Source: Periplaneta americana
Taxonomy: Eukaryota; Arthropoda; Insecta; Blattodea; Blattidae
Length of the DNA: 64,000 nucleotides
NCBI RefSeq assembly: GCF_040183065.1
Contig: NC_091122.1
Coordinates: forward strand, 152,487,955-152,551,954
Direction of reading: 5' to 3'
In this document: positions 10,975 through 22,614 of the stretch, piece after piece
Layout: every line of letters starts with the position of its first letter
Position numbering within the stretch: position 1 is the first letter of the stretch
Program-made: the position numbers and the translations under genes
Notes under the pieces: generated by a model
Seen by the model: the letters and a program-made list of their open reading frames with translations, nothing else
Told to the model about the DNA's origin: nothing
Databases searched by the model: none

Positions 10975-11325
10975 AATTTTAATGCATTGGTCACTGAAGT
11001 TAATTAATTTTTAAGTAAACAACTTCTGACTGACAGGTAATTTAAGGGAATTAATTTGTTCGTAAAACATTTTAACCTATTGTAATTGAAATGGGATTTA
11101 TTCCCGCGTAAACCACTTATTTACCCTAGTATTTACTAAATAGAGAATGATTTCCAAATAAACAGCTCTTTTAACCACTTGGTCAATAAAGTGGGACTAA
11201 TGTTTTCGTAAACTGTTTTTGAAAGCGGTTCGCCATTAAAGTGGAATTAATTTGCCCTTAAACCTCTTTTCAGCGTATGAGTCACTGAAGTTGAATTAAT
11301 ATTCCCGCAAACCATTTTACACTCA
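10975..11325. repeat. Degenerate ~50-bp tandem repeat, right block
   Basis: About seven diverged units share a phrase close to 'TTGGTCACTGAAGT' then 'TTAATTTTCCCGTAAACCA'. The GTAAAC-like core falls at about 11023, 11062, 11106, 11157, 11207, 11259 and 11308. Divergence between units is high, so the array is old. Confidence 0.6.
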
Positions 11326-11669
11326 AATGCAGATCCAGCAAGCTGATTGAGAGGGGGGGGTGTTAGTTTACTGGCAAAAAGTTGTTAATTTAACCGTTAG
11401 CTATATAACACCCTTTACTGCATCCATATGCTAATCTCAAGCTTATACCTCTTCCTGAAATAAAGCCACGCTTTTTGCATGAACTATTACACCGCCGAAA
11501 TACATAACATGATTCGTCGTCTATGGCGCACGAATTTACAATGAATTATAATCTGTCTATATTGTAACTTGTTTATTTTTTTACTGTACAAAATTGAAAA
11601 CTTTACTTAGATTCGTCTCTTTCTGATATTTTTTATTTCGAATCTTGTACGTATTGAATCCGCCCATAT
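11326..11669. other. Intergenic, no gene recognised
   Basis: A G8 run at about 11353 and AT-rich sequence; nothing coding is supported. Confidence 0.4.
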
Positions 11670-11671
11670 TA

Positions 11672-12265
11672 CAGACGTGGACAAATTATATTAGACTAAA
11701 ACGTTTTTTTTTTTTTTTGGAAACATAATATAATTCGTCATATCAACTATCAGTATAATTCATAGAGCCTCTATTGTTGTAAATATGATTGTTTACATCT
11801 TCTGGTATATTTTTCTAATGGTTAAGTAGGCCTATATTTTTCTGACTATGTTGGTACTACTGTTGTTTTAATTATATTCTGCAGAAGATATTCAACAGTC
11901 TGTTCTCCCATGGCCTGCAAGAAGACCGGACATGAACGAAATTGAAAATCTGTGATCTATACTGAAAGAGAAAATGAACAAAAAGAGGCTTACAACAAAA
12001 CATGGACTCATTTAAGCACTGTCTGATATCTGGCTAAATGATGCTGACGTTCAAAGAAAGTGTCAAACTTTGGTTTCCAGTATCCCTGACAAAATGAACG
12101 TGTTAATGAAGAATAAGGGAATGTTCACAAAATATTAGTAACCTCCAGAGTCAATTTTCTGTTCATTTTTTCTGTCCAAAATACATTTTTGTTCATTACG
12201 TCTGACGATAAATACAGGTTCGTTGCACATATAATTAATTTAATCTAATAATTTGTCCACATCTG
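11672..12265 (+). mobile_element. Tc1-like transposon, 594-bp deletion derivative, TSD TA
   Basis: The left end is CAGACGTGGACAAATTATAT (11672); the right end, read on the other strand, is CAGATGTGGACAAATTATTA (from 12265). TA flanks both ends (11670-11671 and 12266-12267), as expected for Tc1/mariner elements. The inside retains only the last quarter of a transposase. Confidence 0.85.
11893..12138 (+). pseudogene. Tc1-like transposase C-terminal fragment
   Basis: The frame reads LPWPARRPDMNEIENL, then a stop in place of the usual W, SILKEKM, a further stop, IWLNDADVQRKCQTLVSSIP and GMFTKY. The WPA.RPDMN.IENL and C..LV.SIP blocks are the conserved end of Tc1 family transposases. The two stops and the missing N-terminus make it non-functional. 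Confidence 0.85.
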
Positions 12266-13088
12266 TACTGTCACCGCTCCTGTTACAGGCCTATGACGTG
12301 CTGCTTCAGTGGTTAGATAGACCATGTTCCGCTGAACTCTCCAATATTCATAATACACTCTTATATAAAATAAAGTAGTAAGTAAAGAGTTTCCTTGCGT
12401 ATAATACGAGTGCCACATATCCTCTTTATGGGTTAGTGGACCCCGGCGTGAGGAATACTGGACTAGTATTATTACCACAATCTAGTATATACAGTCACGA
12501 AGCTTGAGTTGTTGAGGTTGCTAGGAACAATAGAATGTGCTGGTACTATTTCGCATTGTCTGTAATGAGGCGATAGTAGCGATCCTAGTGGTTAGCAATT
12601 ATCTATGGATGCATATTTATTACATACTAGCTGAAAGCACCCGGCGTTGCCCGGGTTTTCCTTTCTGCTTCTGTTTTCAAATGAACTGGTTGTTAAATTT
12701 TCGGAAATTTTGGAAACCCAACTATAGACAACCAAAACGAATTGTTTTACTAAGCTTTCCTCGCACATAAAGATGAATCTTTACTTAACTTCACTTACAT
12801 GAATTAATACTCCTTAGCCAAATGCATGCCAGGTTTAACTAAATTTAAAACAATTGTAGATCAGGCACCGAAAAGAAAATATTTCATCATGTGCAATACG
12901 TTCAACTTTGTTTTAAATTTATATATTTATTTGTTTTGTTTATTTATCTCTGCCGGTCAGATACCGCTAAATTTCAAGTGCTTTATCTTAGTCGTGGCTG
13001 TCAGCGTATTAAACGCCATTAATTTTTCTGCCGTCTCCTTTCCTCCCCGCCAAAAATGTGACATTGTACAGAGGCAGGGAAAAAATAA

Positions 13089-13330
13089 TTATAAGATTAC
13101 TTTTGTCATGAGTTTTTTCACACCAATTCCTATTCCATTGCATAATTCTTGTGGATCAATATTTCGCAATTGTACTATTGATGATTCAATATTAAGTATT
13201 AAATTATCTGTTGGCAATTCTTGTGATTTCAAAGAATTTAAGAATTCAGTTTGGTAAAACACAGTCTGCTCACTATCTACAACTGTCTCGAGAAACACAT
13301 AATACGGTTCTGGACTGCATAAGGATACTT
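13089..13330 (-). pseudogene. Helitron Pif1-like helicase fragment
   Basis: The minus-strand frame reads FLETVVDSEQTVFYQTEFLN, then LPTDNLILNIESSIVQLRNI and DPQELCNGIG, then VKKLMTKVIL. The order 'TEFLNSL..LP...L.L..G..V.LLRN.D...LCNGT' is the C-terminal region of Helitron Rep-Hel Pif1 helicases. It is only about 70-80 codons long and lacks Walker motifs, so it is dead. Confidence 0.8.
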
Positions 13331-13640
13331 ACTGTCTACATTTTGGCCTTCATGATGCATCTACAATGTTATTTTATATCGTTTTGCTTTTTCCATGGCC
13401 TCATGAAAGTCGATGTTGAATACAACAGACAATAATAAAGAACAATTGACTATAGAAGATTGCATTTTAGTATTATACATGAATGTTTGATCGTATTTAT
13501 TTTTATTTTTTACTGTTTTAATTAATTTAACGTCCATTTTAACAATTTCAATATAGCCTATGTTCTTCTCCTGGTTATGAAGGTTAAATGTGCAAACTTT
13601 GGTACATATTGGTCAAAGCGTGTAGATTTGTATAGGGAAC

Positions 13641-13732
13641 ATACATACATACATACATACATACATACATACATACATACATACATACATACATACATAC
13701 ATACATACATACATACATACATACATACATAC
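13641..13732. repeat. (CATA)n microsatellite
   Basis: About 23 tandem 4-mers lie just inside the 5' end of the minus-strand Helitron. The open frame through it (repeated THTYIHTY) is an artefact of the repeat. Confidence 0.95.
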
Positions 13733-14084
13733 CCACATTCACTTTTATATATTAGATTGTGCTTCGTGACTGTATATACTAGACTGTGTTATTACGTTAT
13801 AAATTTTTGTAGTGTATGAGATCATTCATTAATATTTTTAATCTGAAAATAATGTGAAACTAATTTTCGCTACTTCCGTGATCATTACACAATTGAAATT
13901 TCTAATAGAGGCAAGAACAATGGCAGTGCAGTTCCAGAAAAAAAATGCCCCGCTTAAATTTACTAAGATCCAGATACAATGCGCATATGCAGTAAACGAG
14001 AGCGCCTATAATATATATATATATGCTATTTGTGGACAGTCGTACGAAACTTGTTGCCTACATAGACTACAGACAGATCCCCAT

Positions 14085-15312
<1,228 letters not shown>

Positions 15313-15320
15313 ATCCCAAT

Positions 15321-18300
15321 CGAAACTCGGGCCATTTTATTTTTCTGAAATTGTATAATCATATAGGAGTGAAAAATATTCCACTTCTTTATCTACATTA
15401 ATTATGTTTACCTTTCATGAACTGTAGTTGAAAAATGCAAAAAAAAAAGTTGTTTCGTTTGTTTGATTTTCCTGTTCTTTAATCTAAAGGAGAGATCCGT
15501 GATTTCGTCTTTGAGTTTTAACATTTCCATGGTGTTATCCTTGCTTTGGGTTTTGGCATAAGATTTAACATGTCGTACAGAAATACCCCATAACGATGGT
15601 GAGTAAACTGTAGGCTACATTTTTATATGGGATAAAATTGTGAATTTATGGCACAGAGGGTGTAATATTCCATACGGGAGCTCTAGAGTAAAGGTGTGTA
15701 TTTATGGTCTGTTTTATTTGGGAGGGAGAATAGCAACCCATATAAAAATGTGACCCAAATTCGACATGTGGGATGCAGCTAATACTACTTCATTGTTCAC
15801 AGCACTGTTAATTGAGAATTTCCATCATAAATTTCATTAGAATGTTGAGACCAAAATAATGAACCATCGTTGCCAATAAACAAGAGAAGCTAGACATTGT
15901 GCTCATAGATAAACACCACAGGTGCACCATTCAAGTAGACGTGACCATTATACAAAGCCAATATTTATAGGTGAGGAAATAAATGCAAAACTAAACTAGA
16001 TGCAGAAGTCGAATGAATGTTGTTGGAAAATAACTCGACTAAGTCAATTAATTGGTTTTATTTTATTTCAGTCTATGATTTATCATAAAATATTTAAGGA
16101 GTAGTTCCTTTATATTACATATTTGACTGTTTGTATTAACGTTTTCATCGCGCCTGCGACATCATCAGATACATTGTTACATTATCCAATTGGTTAAAAA
16201 TAGGGAATTCGGGAGTGATCAATCTCGACGTCTCGAAACACTCACAAGCAGTCTTTACGTCAGCGACGCGACATATACAACATTGTCGTGGCTTTACGGG
16301 GCTGTTAGTCTTGCTTTCTCGATCGTTGTTCATCTCTACAACTTATACCAGATCTGCAGAACTGTAGCTCCTCAGAGCGACTGACTTCGCATCCCTTCTA
16401 CCCCACCCACCTTCTCTACCAGTGTGGTTATAGCGTTCTGGATCTTCCACACGCAAAGAATGTCAACACTCTAAGCAGAAGTCGATCATCCCCAATAGAA
16501 GTAGAGTCAGGCTGACGTCATATTTCCCCTACTTAGGGGTTCTGCAGGCGTGACTTATACAGGGATATCATTTTATTTTTACTTCAATTTTTTATTGTAC
16601 CTGAGTTTTTGAATGTACTTCACTCCCACCCCTTCTACTAATGAAGTTCCAACTGTCCTCCACACAGAACCAAGCCCACATATAGTAAGCAGTACTGAGT
16701 TAGTGAGTAGGCCTATAGTACGTTCCAGAAATATCTTCGCTTTTTCCAGTGACAAAAGAGCTTTCAATATTGAATCATATTTTCGCACAAGTACTGTCCA
16801 TTTGCCTACGTCGCATCCCGATTTCCCCCACCTGCTTCTGCTCGCCCCTCTGTAAAAGCTGGGTTATCTTAGCTCTTTTCTGAAAACATTAATTTCTGTT
16901 AGGAATTTAGGACGTTTAGGCCTACGTAATATTATACAACTGTTTAAAATAACTTAAATAAAAGGGCCTCGTTAAGTAATTAACTGTCACGTGATTTCCC
17001 CCCTTTCTACGATCCTGCAACATAACCACTTGGACGGACAGTAGATAGCATGTCTGAGTAATTTTATCTTTCCGGATCGAGCAGAAGTGAAGATTGAATT
17101 TACAGTACGTAAGGTACTCTTTTACAGAGTAGGTACAGAATTATTTCAACATGAATTACTAGTACGAAGGACGAAATTGGTAATTGGAATTACACACATT
17201 AGAACTGAAGCCTGTATCGAAATGAAAGGCCACCAATTTGAAAAATGTCTTTAAATATCATATTATGACTATTTTTCAATTTAACTTCATTCTCTGTAGT
17301 ATACGCTAATGTGCTGTAGACAGTATAATATACACTGCATAATGAATACGTCCACATGGACAGCTCAGTTCGTGAATAAAAGCACTTATTGTTAAAACTG
17401 TACTGTATTTTGATTAAACAAAAACCTAATAAAAATTATCAAACTGAAAAGCGTGATATTTCCCAGTTTACGTAAATGGATGAACTACTTTTCTTCCCTC
17501 CTATACCTAATAAAGTGATTTGTTTGTATATTACGCCAGTATCATCGAACTCCAGTCGTGGAAGGGGGTAGCAACCGTTGATCCAAAGGTATAGCCAGGT
17601 TAATTTTAAAAACCTTAGTAAAAATAAAATGATGTCCTCTGTACAAACACCAGCAGGGATTTGTTCCTCAAATTATAAGCACCCCTCTGATTGCTATTCC
17701 TCAAATTTCGTGTGCTCGGGATCTGAATCCTTGCACTGTATTAGTGACGCTGGAGTAAACTCGCCCAAAATACCGAAGACAATATGGGAAAGCCAATGCC
17801 CAAATTCAAAAGGTTTTAATTTGTAAAAATACCGAAACGTTTGTGGGGAGAGAGCTGTAGGTCTGCGGCCTATTTCTTTTAGGACTCAGCCCGACATTTA
17901 ATATCCAGTCGTCATATATTATAATTCTAATGACGTGTCCTCTAAGCTGGATACTTCGATACGGTCTGTAACCACACCCGTCTCCGTTGCGTGTATAGGC
18001 GTGCCTGTTACAAGGCAAATTAAACTGCAGGGAATAACATCAACCCAAGGAACAAAGTAGGGAATCAATTTATACGGAAAGCCACCAGCACCTCGTAAGA
18101 GTAAGTGCGTTGCATCGTTCAATTTTAATATAGCTTTCACATGATCAAAGATTCAGAATACTCTGTAATCATGAAACTTAAAAAAGACTAACATTGTTGT
18201 TCTAATAATGAACTGCAAAGATTAAAGCGGGTTTAGGGTTTTCGTCACAGCTAAGCTCGTCACCGGTATGACTCGCCACGGATAATGGTTCGTTCGCATC

Positions 18301-18426
18301 TACAGACATTGGATGTGCCAGAGCGTAGAGTAGGGGACACGACATTTGTTATACCTTTACACTATAGTCGTCAAAAACCAGTTACGAAAAATATAAATTA
18401 TAATTGTGACCCGTTGCTGCGAAAGG
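15321..18426. other. 3.1 kb without recognised gene or element
   Basis: There are small open frames on both strands, none convincing. Near 17857-17901 a phrase close to GGTCTGCGGCCTATTTCTTT, then AGGACTCAGCCCGACATTT, matches two places at 36108-36452, so this is an uncharacterised dispersed repeat. The rest looks unique within the window. Confidence 0.5.
17850..17905 (+). repeat. Dispersed repeat fragment (three copies in window)
   Basis: The phrase 'GGTC.GCGGCCTATTTCTT.TAGG.CTCA.CCCGACATTT' also occurs at 36108-36165 and 36371-36432. I do not recognise the family. Confidence 0.55.
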
Positions 18427-18699
18427 GACCTAAATAGGTTTGCCAACCGTTCCATATTTCCCGGGACAGTCCCGATTTCGACGCAATATCCCGCGTCCCG
18501 AAATAATTTTCACACTCATCAAAATATCCCGATTTTATGGCATATTAGACATTTACAACTGATTTTCGATCCTATCATATTGTTTGATTGAATCTTGGTC
18601 ACACATTCTCATACAGGCATACTTTCAATGTGACGAAACTGAGAAATGACTCTAGTATGAATGTTCAAGGCAGAAATTTAATTCTCGTTGATGTGTCAA

Positions 18700-19473
18700 A
18701 GCAGCACTATCAGAGTCACTACAAGAATTTGAGGAAGAAGCGAAAAGGCTTGGTTTAGAAATAAATTAAAGAAAAACCAAGTATATGAAAATATCCAGAA
18801 GAGAGATACAGAAGCAGGACAATGTGGTCTTTTATCACCATAATTTTGAAAATTGTACAAGTTTTAAATATTTAGGTACAATGATTACAAACAATAATGA
18901 TATATCCTCAGAAATAAAGACAAGAATAATGGCCGGTAATAGGTGCCTGTTTGGGCTTGGAAAAGTATTTAAACTCGGTTCATTATCCAGATCTGCAAAG
19001 AAAATAATTTATAAAACTATTTTAAGACCAGTGATTACATATGCTAGCGAAGCTTGGGTTTTAACAATAAATAATGAAAATATGCTAGGAGTTTGGGAAA
19101 GAAAAGTCCTGAGAAAGATATATGGTCCCCATTTTGAAAATGGTCAGTTTAGAAGTAGAACAAATAAAGAATTAATGGAACTGTATGGAGAACCGAGTAT
19201 AGTTTCTTTCATTAAGAAAGGCAGACTTAGATGGTTGGGACATCTTGAACGTATGCCAGAAAGCCGACTACCTAAACGGACATTATATGGACACCCAGGA
19301 GGATCAAGGAAGAGAGGAAGACCAAGGCTGAGGTGGCTTCAGGATGTGGAGGGTGATCTGCGGAGAGTTGGATGCAAGAGATGGAGACAACGGGCTCAAG
19401 ATAGACATGAATGGTTTCTACTGATTAAGGAAGCCCAGGTCCTTCATGGGCTATAGTGCTAATAATGAATGAA
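18700..19473 (+). mobile_element. Second LINE family, 5'-truncated, 11-bp TSD
   Basis: The insertion is bounded by TGATGTGTCAA at 18689-18699 and 19474-19484, a perfect 11-bp duplication. It starts inside the reverse transcriptase and ends, after the stop at 19454-19456, in an (AATG)-like tail. It is a different family from the GTAA-tailed RTE copies but has the same arrangement of RT followed by a basic C-terminal block. Confidence 0.9.
18706..19456 (+). pseudogene. RTE-like reverse transcriptase C-terminal region
   Basis: The frame begins LSESLQEFEEEAKRLGLEIN and meets a TAA where related proteins have an acidic residue. It then stays open for 223 codons: FKYLGTMITNNNDISSEIKT, KKIIYKTILRPVITYASEAW, VWERKVLRKIYGP, GRLRWLGHLERMPESRLPKR and GRPRLRWLQDVEGDLRRVG. 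These are the RT thumb and tail of RTE-like LINEs. The long open stretch suggests a fairly young insertion. Confidence 0.85.
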
Positions 19474-19846
19474 TGATGTGTCAACAGAATGATGGGTGCA
19501 ATGATCATAATACACAAGTTAGGGAAACCTATAGCATACTTACAGAATCATCTATCCTCTGAGCTCATCGTATGCACTTTGACTTTAGTTTGCGCCATTC
19601 AGTATTATGTTCACTTTGTTCCACTTGATGCATCATTCATTGGTTTCGGAGGAAAAATGGGGAGGGGGGAGAAAGAAAAATTTTTACGACCACTTCTACG
19701 CAGATATAGATATCAACGAGGACAACAACAAAGACCTGTAAAATACCGTAGCCCCTCAAGTGTGACAAGATCTAATAGCTCTGGTGATAAATCACTTAAA
19801 CATCTCTGTGTTTTCCGAGAAAAGTGGCTTGAATCTTTTGTGTTGG

Positions 19847-19908
19847 TAGGTTAGGTTAGTTCGAATTAGTTCTAGTTACGTTAAGTTAGGTTAGTTTATA
19901 TTAGGTTA
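19847..19908 (+). repeat. Degenerate GGTTA/TTAGG-rich stretch
   Basis: Repeated TTAGGT-like units (TAGGTTAGGTTAG and variants) occur over about 60 bp. TTAGG is the insect telomere repeat, but the units here are few and diverged. Confidence 0.45.
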
Positions 19909-20094
19909 TTAATTACATCAAAATGATGGATTCTTAGTTCCTGAGATACACATACACGTACTGAGTTATAAAAGTAGCCTAATAATGTTGAATATGTGGA
20001 TTGATAGGCGGAAATAATTAGTGCAATAAATATTGTCAGTAATGTCTGTGTCTCTAATTTTTACTTACGAAAGTTGGCAAGCCTAGACCCTAAA

Positions 20095-20727
20095 GTCGGG
20101 AAAGGAAATTTTACAGGAGAATAAAAAAACGAGTTTGCGGTGTAAAAACTGCATTTCTATGTTTTCACATCTTGCGCTACCTGTAGGCTTTCCTTCCATA
20201 CTAAACTAGGATGTAGTTTTATTACTTGCCACAAAACCGCGCAAAATGAGTTTTACTGACTGAATGCCGACAGCAGAAAAGGGACCCATTATAATATTGC
20301 CAATTTTAGGTCCCTTTCGTTTTGTACTGTAATCAGTTGTTGGAATTGTCCATGATTTAATGTCACGGAAAAGGTAATTAATAAAGACGGTTTAAGTGAC
20401 GAATTTCATACTTTTTTTACAGATTATTTCACATCAATTGACAATGAAAGTGAAATAGAAAGTGAAGTGAAGAATGAAAAATCTGATGGCCAGCTAAAAG
20501 ACATTATTTCAACTGTTGTTTTTAGTTATTTATGTTTTCCTATGTATTTCATAACAGTTCCATGCTGTAGCTTAAGGTTTAATGTATGTGTTGTATTTCA
20601 TATTAACTAATTAACTATAATTTTTTCTGAAAAAAAAAACTATGACCTTTCCACCACTATGATGTTATAATTTTTGTTTCATAAAACATGAGCTATTCAC
20701 TCTGAAAATCTACGAGGTTATTTCTCT
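20095..20727. other. Intergenic, no gene recognised
   Basis: At 20385-20520 the plus strand gives a short acidic peptide (DEFHTFFTDYFTSIDNESEI). It resembles the start of some transposase proteins, but it is too little to assign. Confidence 0.35.
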
Positions 20728-21111
20728 TCCATCCTGTATAAGGGTTTTATAAATTCTAACCTTCAACTTTTTTGAGAGCAGACTGGATGACAAAAGCTTG
20801 TCAACCGAATAATAACAGACATTTCCAATATTTATTCCACGTTTAATTTCCTTCCGAGTGTCATTTATATTTGTTACTGTTGCTCCAGGATATTTGAATT
20901 TTTTCAACCTCTTCAAAGAATAAATTTCCAATTTTTATATTTCCATTTCGTACTATGTTCTGGTCACGAAACATAATAACATACTTCGTCTTCTCGGGAT
21001 TCAATTGCAAATCTATCTCTTTACTTGTTTCAAGTAAAATTCCCGTGTTTTCCCTAATAGTTTGTGGACTTTCTCCTAACATATTCAAGTCATTCGCATT
21101 AAGAAGTAGCT
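20728..21111 (-). mobile_element. RTE-like LINE fragment A2
   Basis: The minus-strand translation gives [40 protein letters not shown] and GNIKIGNLFFEEVEK, then a frameshift, NINDTRKEIKRGINIG and [10 protein letters not shown]. The catalytic YADD appears as NAND, so the copy is mutated. Both ends are truncated. An (AAT)n run abuts it at 21112-21165. Confidence 0.8.
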
Positions 21112-21112
21112 G

Positions 21113-21165
<53 letters not shown>
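21112..21165. repeat. (AAT)n microsatellite
   Basis: About 17 units, directly adjoining RTE copy A2. Confidence 0.95.
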
Positions 21166-21166
<1 letters not shown>

Positions 21167-21598
21167 CATTGTAGGTCCCTATCACCACAGCATGGCCCGT
21201 CCTCAGGTTGCGGATAGAGGAGACGGCCTCCAGATATGGAGAGTAGCTGCAAATATATTGAATAAGCAGTCGTAGACAGCCGTTAAGGGGTGGTCCTCCA
21301 GCTTGGGGATTGGGCGAAGGGCTAACAACCCATCACCGTAAAAACAGCTTGTTACGAAACCATACAAAAAAATGCACGTTATTATTCGGTTGAGAAACAT
21401 TTGTCATCTAGTCTGCTGTCAAAAAATCTTAAAGTTGGAATTTATAAAACAGTTATATTACCGGTTGTTCTGTATGGTTGTGAAACTTGGACTCTGACAT
21501 GGAGAGACGAACAGAGATTAAGGGTGTTTCAGAATAAGGTTCGTAGGAAAATATTTGGGGCTATGAAGGATGAATTTACAGGAGAATGGAGAAAGTTA

Positions 21599-21783
21599 AG
21601 GCTGGTTCACAATAAGCCGGGAACGGAAACGAGAACGAGAACGGAAATAATGTTAAAATAAATGTATTTAAATGTGAACATTCACAATAGTTGTGAACGC
21701 TCACATTTAAATATATTTTTAAACAATATTTCCGTTCTCGTTCTCGTTGCCGTTTCCGTTTCCGGTTTATTGTGAACCAGCCT
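21599..21783. mobile_element. PIF/Harbinger-type MITE, 185 bp, TSD TTA
   Basis: The ends AGGCTGGTTCACAATAAG and CTTATTGTGAACCAGCCT-like right end are nearly perfect inverted repeats of about 50 bp. The loop also contains ACATTTAAAT-type complementary runs, so the whole element folds. TTA flanks it at 21596-21598 and 21784-21786, and the uninterrupted RTE sequence (AAAGTTACACAAC) has one TTA. A 3-bp TWA duplication is the mark of PIF/Harbinger. Confidence 0.9.
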
Positions 21784-22029
21784 TTACACAACGCAGAACT
21801 GTACGCATTGTATTCTTCGCCTGACATAATTACGAACATTACATCCAGACATTTGAGATGGGCAGGGCATGTAGCACATCTGGGTGAATCCAGAAATGCA
21901 TATAGAGTGTTAGTTGAAAGACCGGAGGGAAAAAGACCTTTGGGGAGGCCGAGACGTAGATGGGAGGATAATATTAAAATGGATTTGAAGGAGGTTGGAT
22001 ATGATGATAGAGACTAGATTAATCTTGCA

Positions 22030-22284
22030 GTCCTCACCTGTAGAGTAACGGTTAGCGCATCTGGCCGCGAAACCAGGTGGCCCGGGTTCGATTCTTGGTC
22101 GGGGAAAGTTACCTGATTGAGGTCTTTTCTGGGGTTTTACCTCAACCCTATATGAACAAATGCTGGGTAACTTTCGGTGTTGGATCCCGTATTAATTTCA
22201 CCAGCATTATCACCTTAATCTCATTCAGACGTTAAATAACCTAAGATGTTGATAAAGCGTCGTAAAATAATCTACTAAAAAATA
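22030..22284 (+). mobile_element. SINE family A, full-length, tRNA-derived
   Basis: A tRNA-like head begins GTCCTCACCTGTAGAGTAAC. It has an A-box-like GTAGAGTAACGG and a B box GGTTCGATTC at 22085-22094, both pol III promoter elements. A body and a tail ending TCTACTAAAAAA follow. TAATCTTGCA duplicates at 22020-22029 and 22285-22294. A second copy lies in reverse at 55450-55698. Confidence 0.9.
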
Positions 22285-22614
22285 TAATCTTGCATAGGAT
22301 AGGGACCGATGACGGGCTTATATTAGGGCGGCAATGAACCTGCAGGTTCCTTAAAAGCCATAAGTAAGTAAATAAGTAATAATAATAACAGTAATAATAG
22401 TAATAATAATAATGTACAACACTGAAAATCTCCCGGGAGGTGAGAAATTTAATGACAATTCTCGTTGGTATACTAATCCATTCAATATTTTGTGGGAAAT
22501 CGTTTCGTAACCAAGCCTAAGAACTACATATCCAGATGTTCAGTGAAATATTTATTTATAACATTTTCATTTATTGTATTTCATAGATCTTACATTAGCA
22601 ATGAAGCTTTAAGA

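Larger units (their letters stand above)
12627..13756 (-). mobile_element. Helitron, minus strand, with Pif1 helicase remnant
   Basis: On the minus strand the 5' end is TCTAATATATAAAAGTGAAT. The 3' end is ACCCGGGCAACGCCGGGT (6-bp stem, 6-nt loop), then GCTTTCAGCTAG and T. Both flanks fit insertion between A and T, and the empty site in MITE copies 2 and 3 shows no target duplication. A (CATA)n microsatellite lies near the 5' end. At 1,130 bp it is a deletion derivative. Its helicase remnant supports the Helitron assignment independently of the ends. Confidence 0.9.
12476..13788. mobile_element. MITE copy 1 (CACAGTCTAG family), split by a Helitron
   Basis: The left end is CACAATCTAGTATATACAGT and the right end is GACTGTATATACTAGACTGT then G. 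They are flanked by TTATTAC at 12469-12475 and 13789-13795, a 7-bp duplication. The MITE body is 12476-12626 plus 13757-13788. Joining these pieces gives the same sequence as copy 3 (56105-56290) across the junction. It is non-coding. The superfamily is unassigned. Confidence 0.85.
18435..20085. mobile_element. Possible TIR element hosting an RTE insertion
   Basis: The left end TAGGTTTGCCAACCG and, on the other strand, the right end TAGGCTTGCCAACTT agree over about 13 bp. The flanks GACCTAAA and GACCCTAAA could be a degraded 8-bp duplication. The LINE at 18700-19473 would lie inside. Short TIRs and an imperfect TSD keep this tentative. Confidence 0.4.
21371..22376 (+). mobile_element. RTE-like LINE copy A3, split by a MITE and a SINE
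   Basis: The RTE segments are 21371-21598, 21787-22029 and 22295-22376. They encode SSSLLSKNLKVGIYKTVILP and [19 protein letters not shown], then LHNAELYALYSSPDIITNIT and GRPRRRWEDNIKMDLKEVGY, then the end with TTCCTTAAAAGCCATAAGTA. A MITE with TSD TTA and a SINE with TSD TAATCTTGCA interrupt it. Both sites can be checked against the other RTE copies here. A TAG in GYDDRD* shows decay. Confidence 0.9.

Noticed and set aside
12826..13257. 143-codon plus-strand frame at 12.8-13.3 kb
   Set aside because: It is antisense to the Pif1 helicase remnant and 3' region of the minus-strand Helitron; the helicase frame explains the openness.
13577..13819. 80-codon frame with repeated THTYIH
   Set aside because: Translation of the (CATA)n run inside the Helitron.
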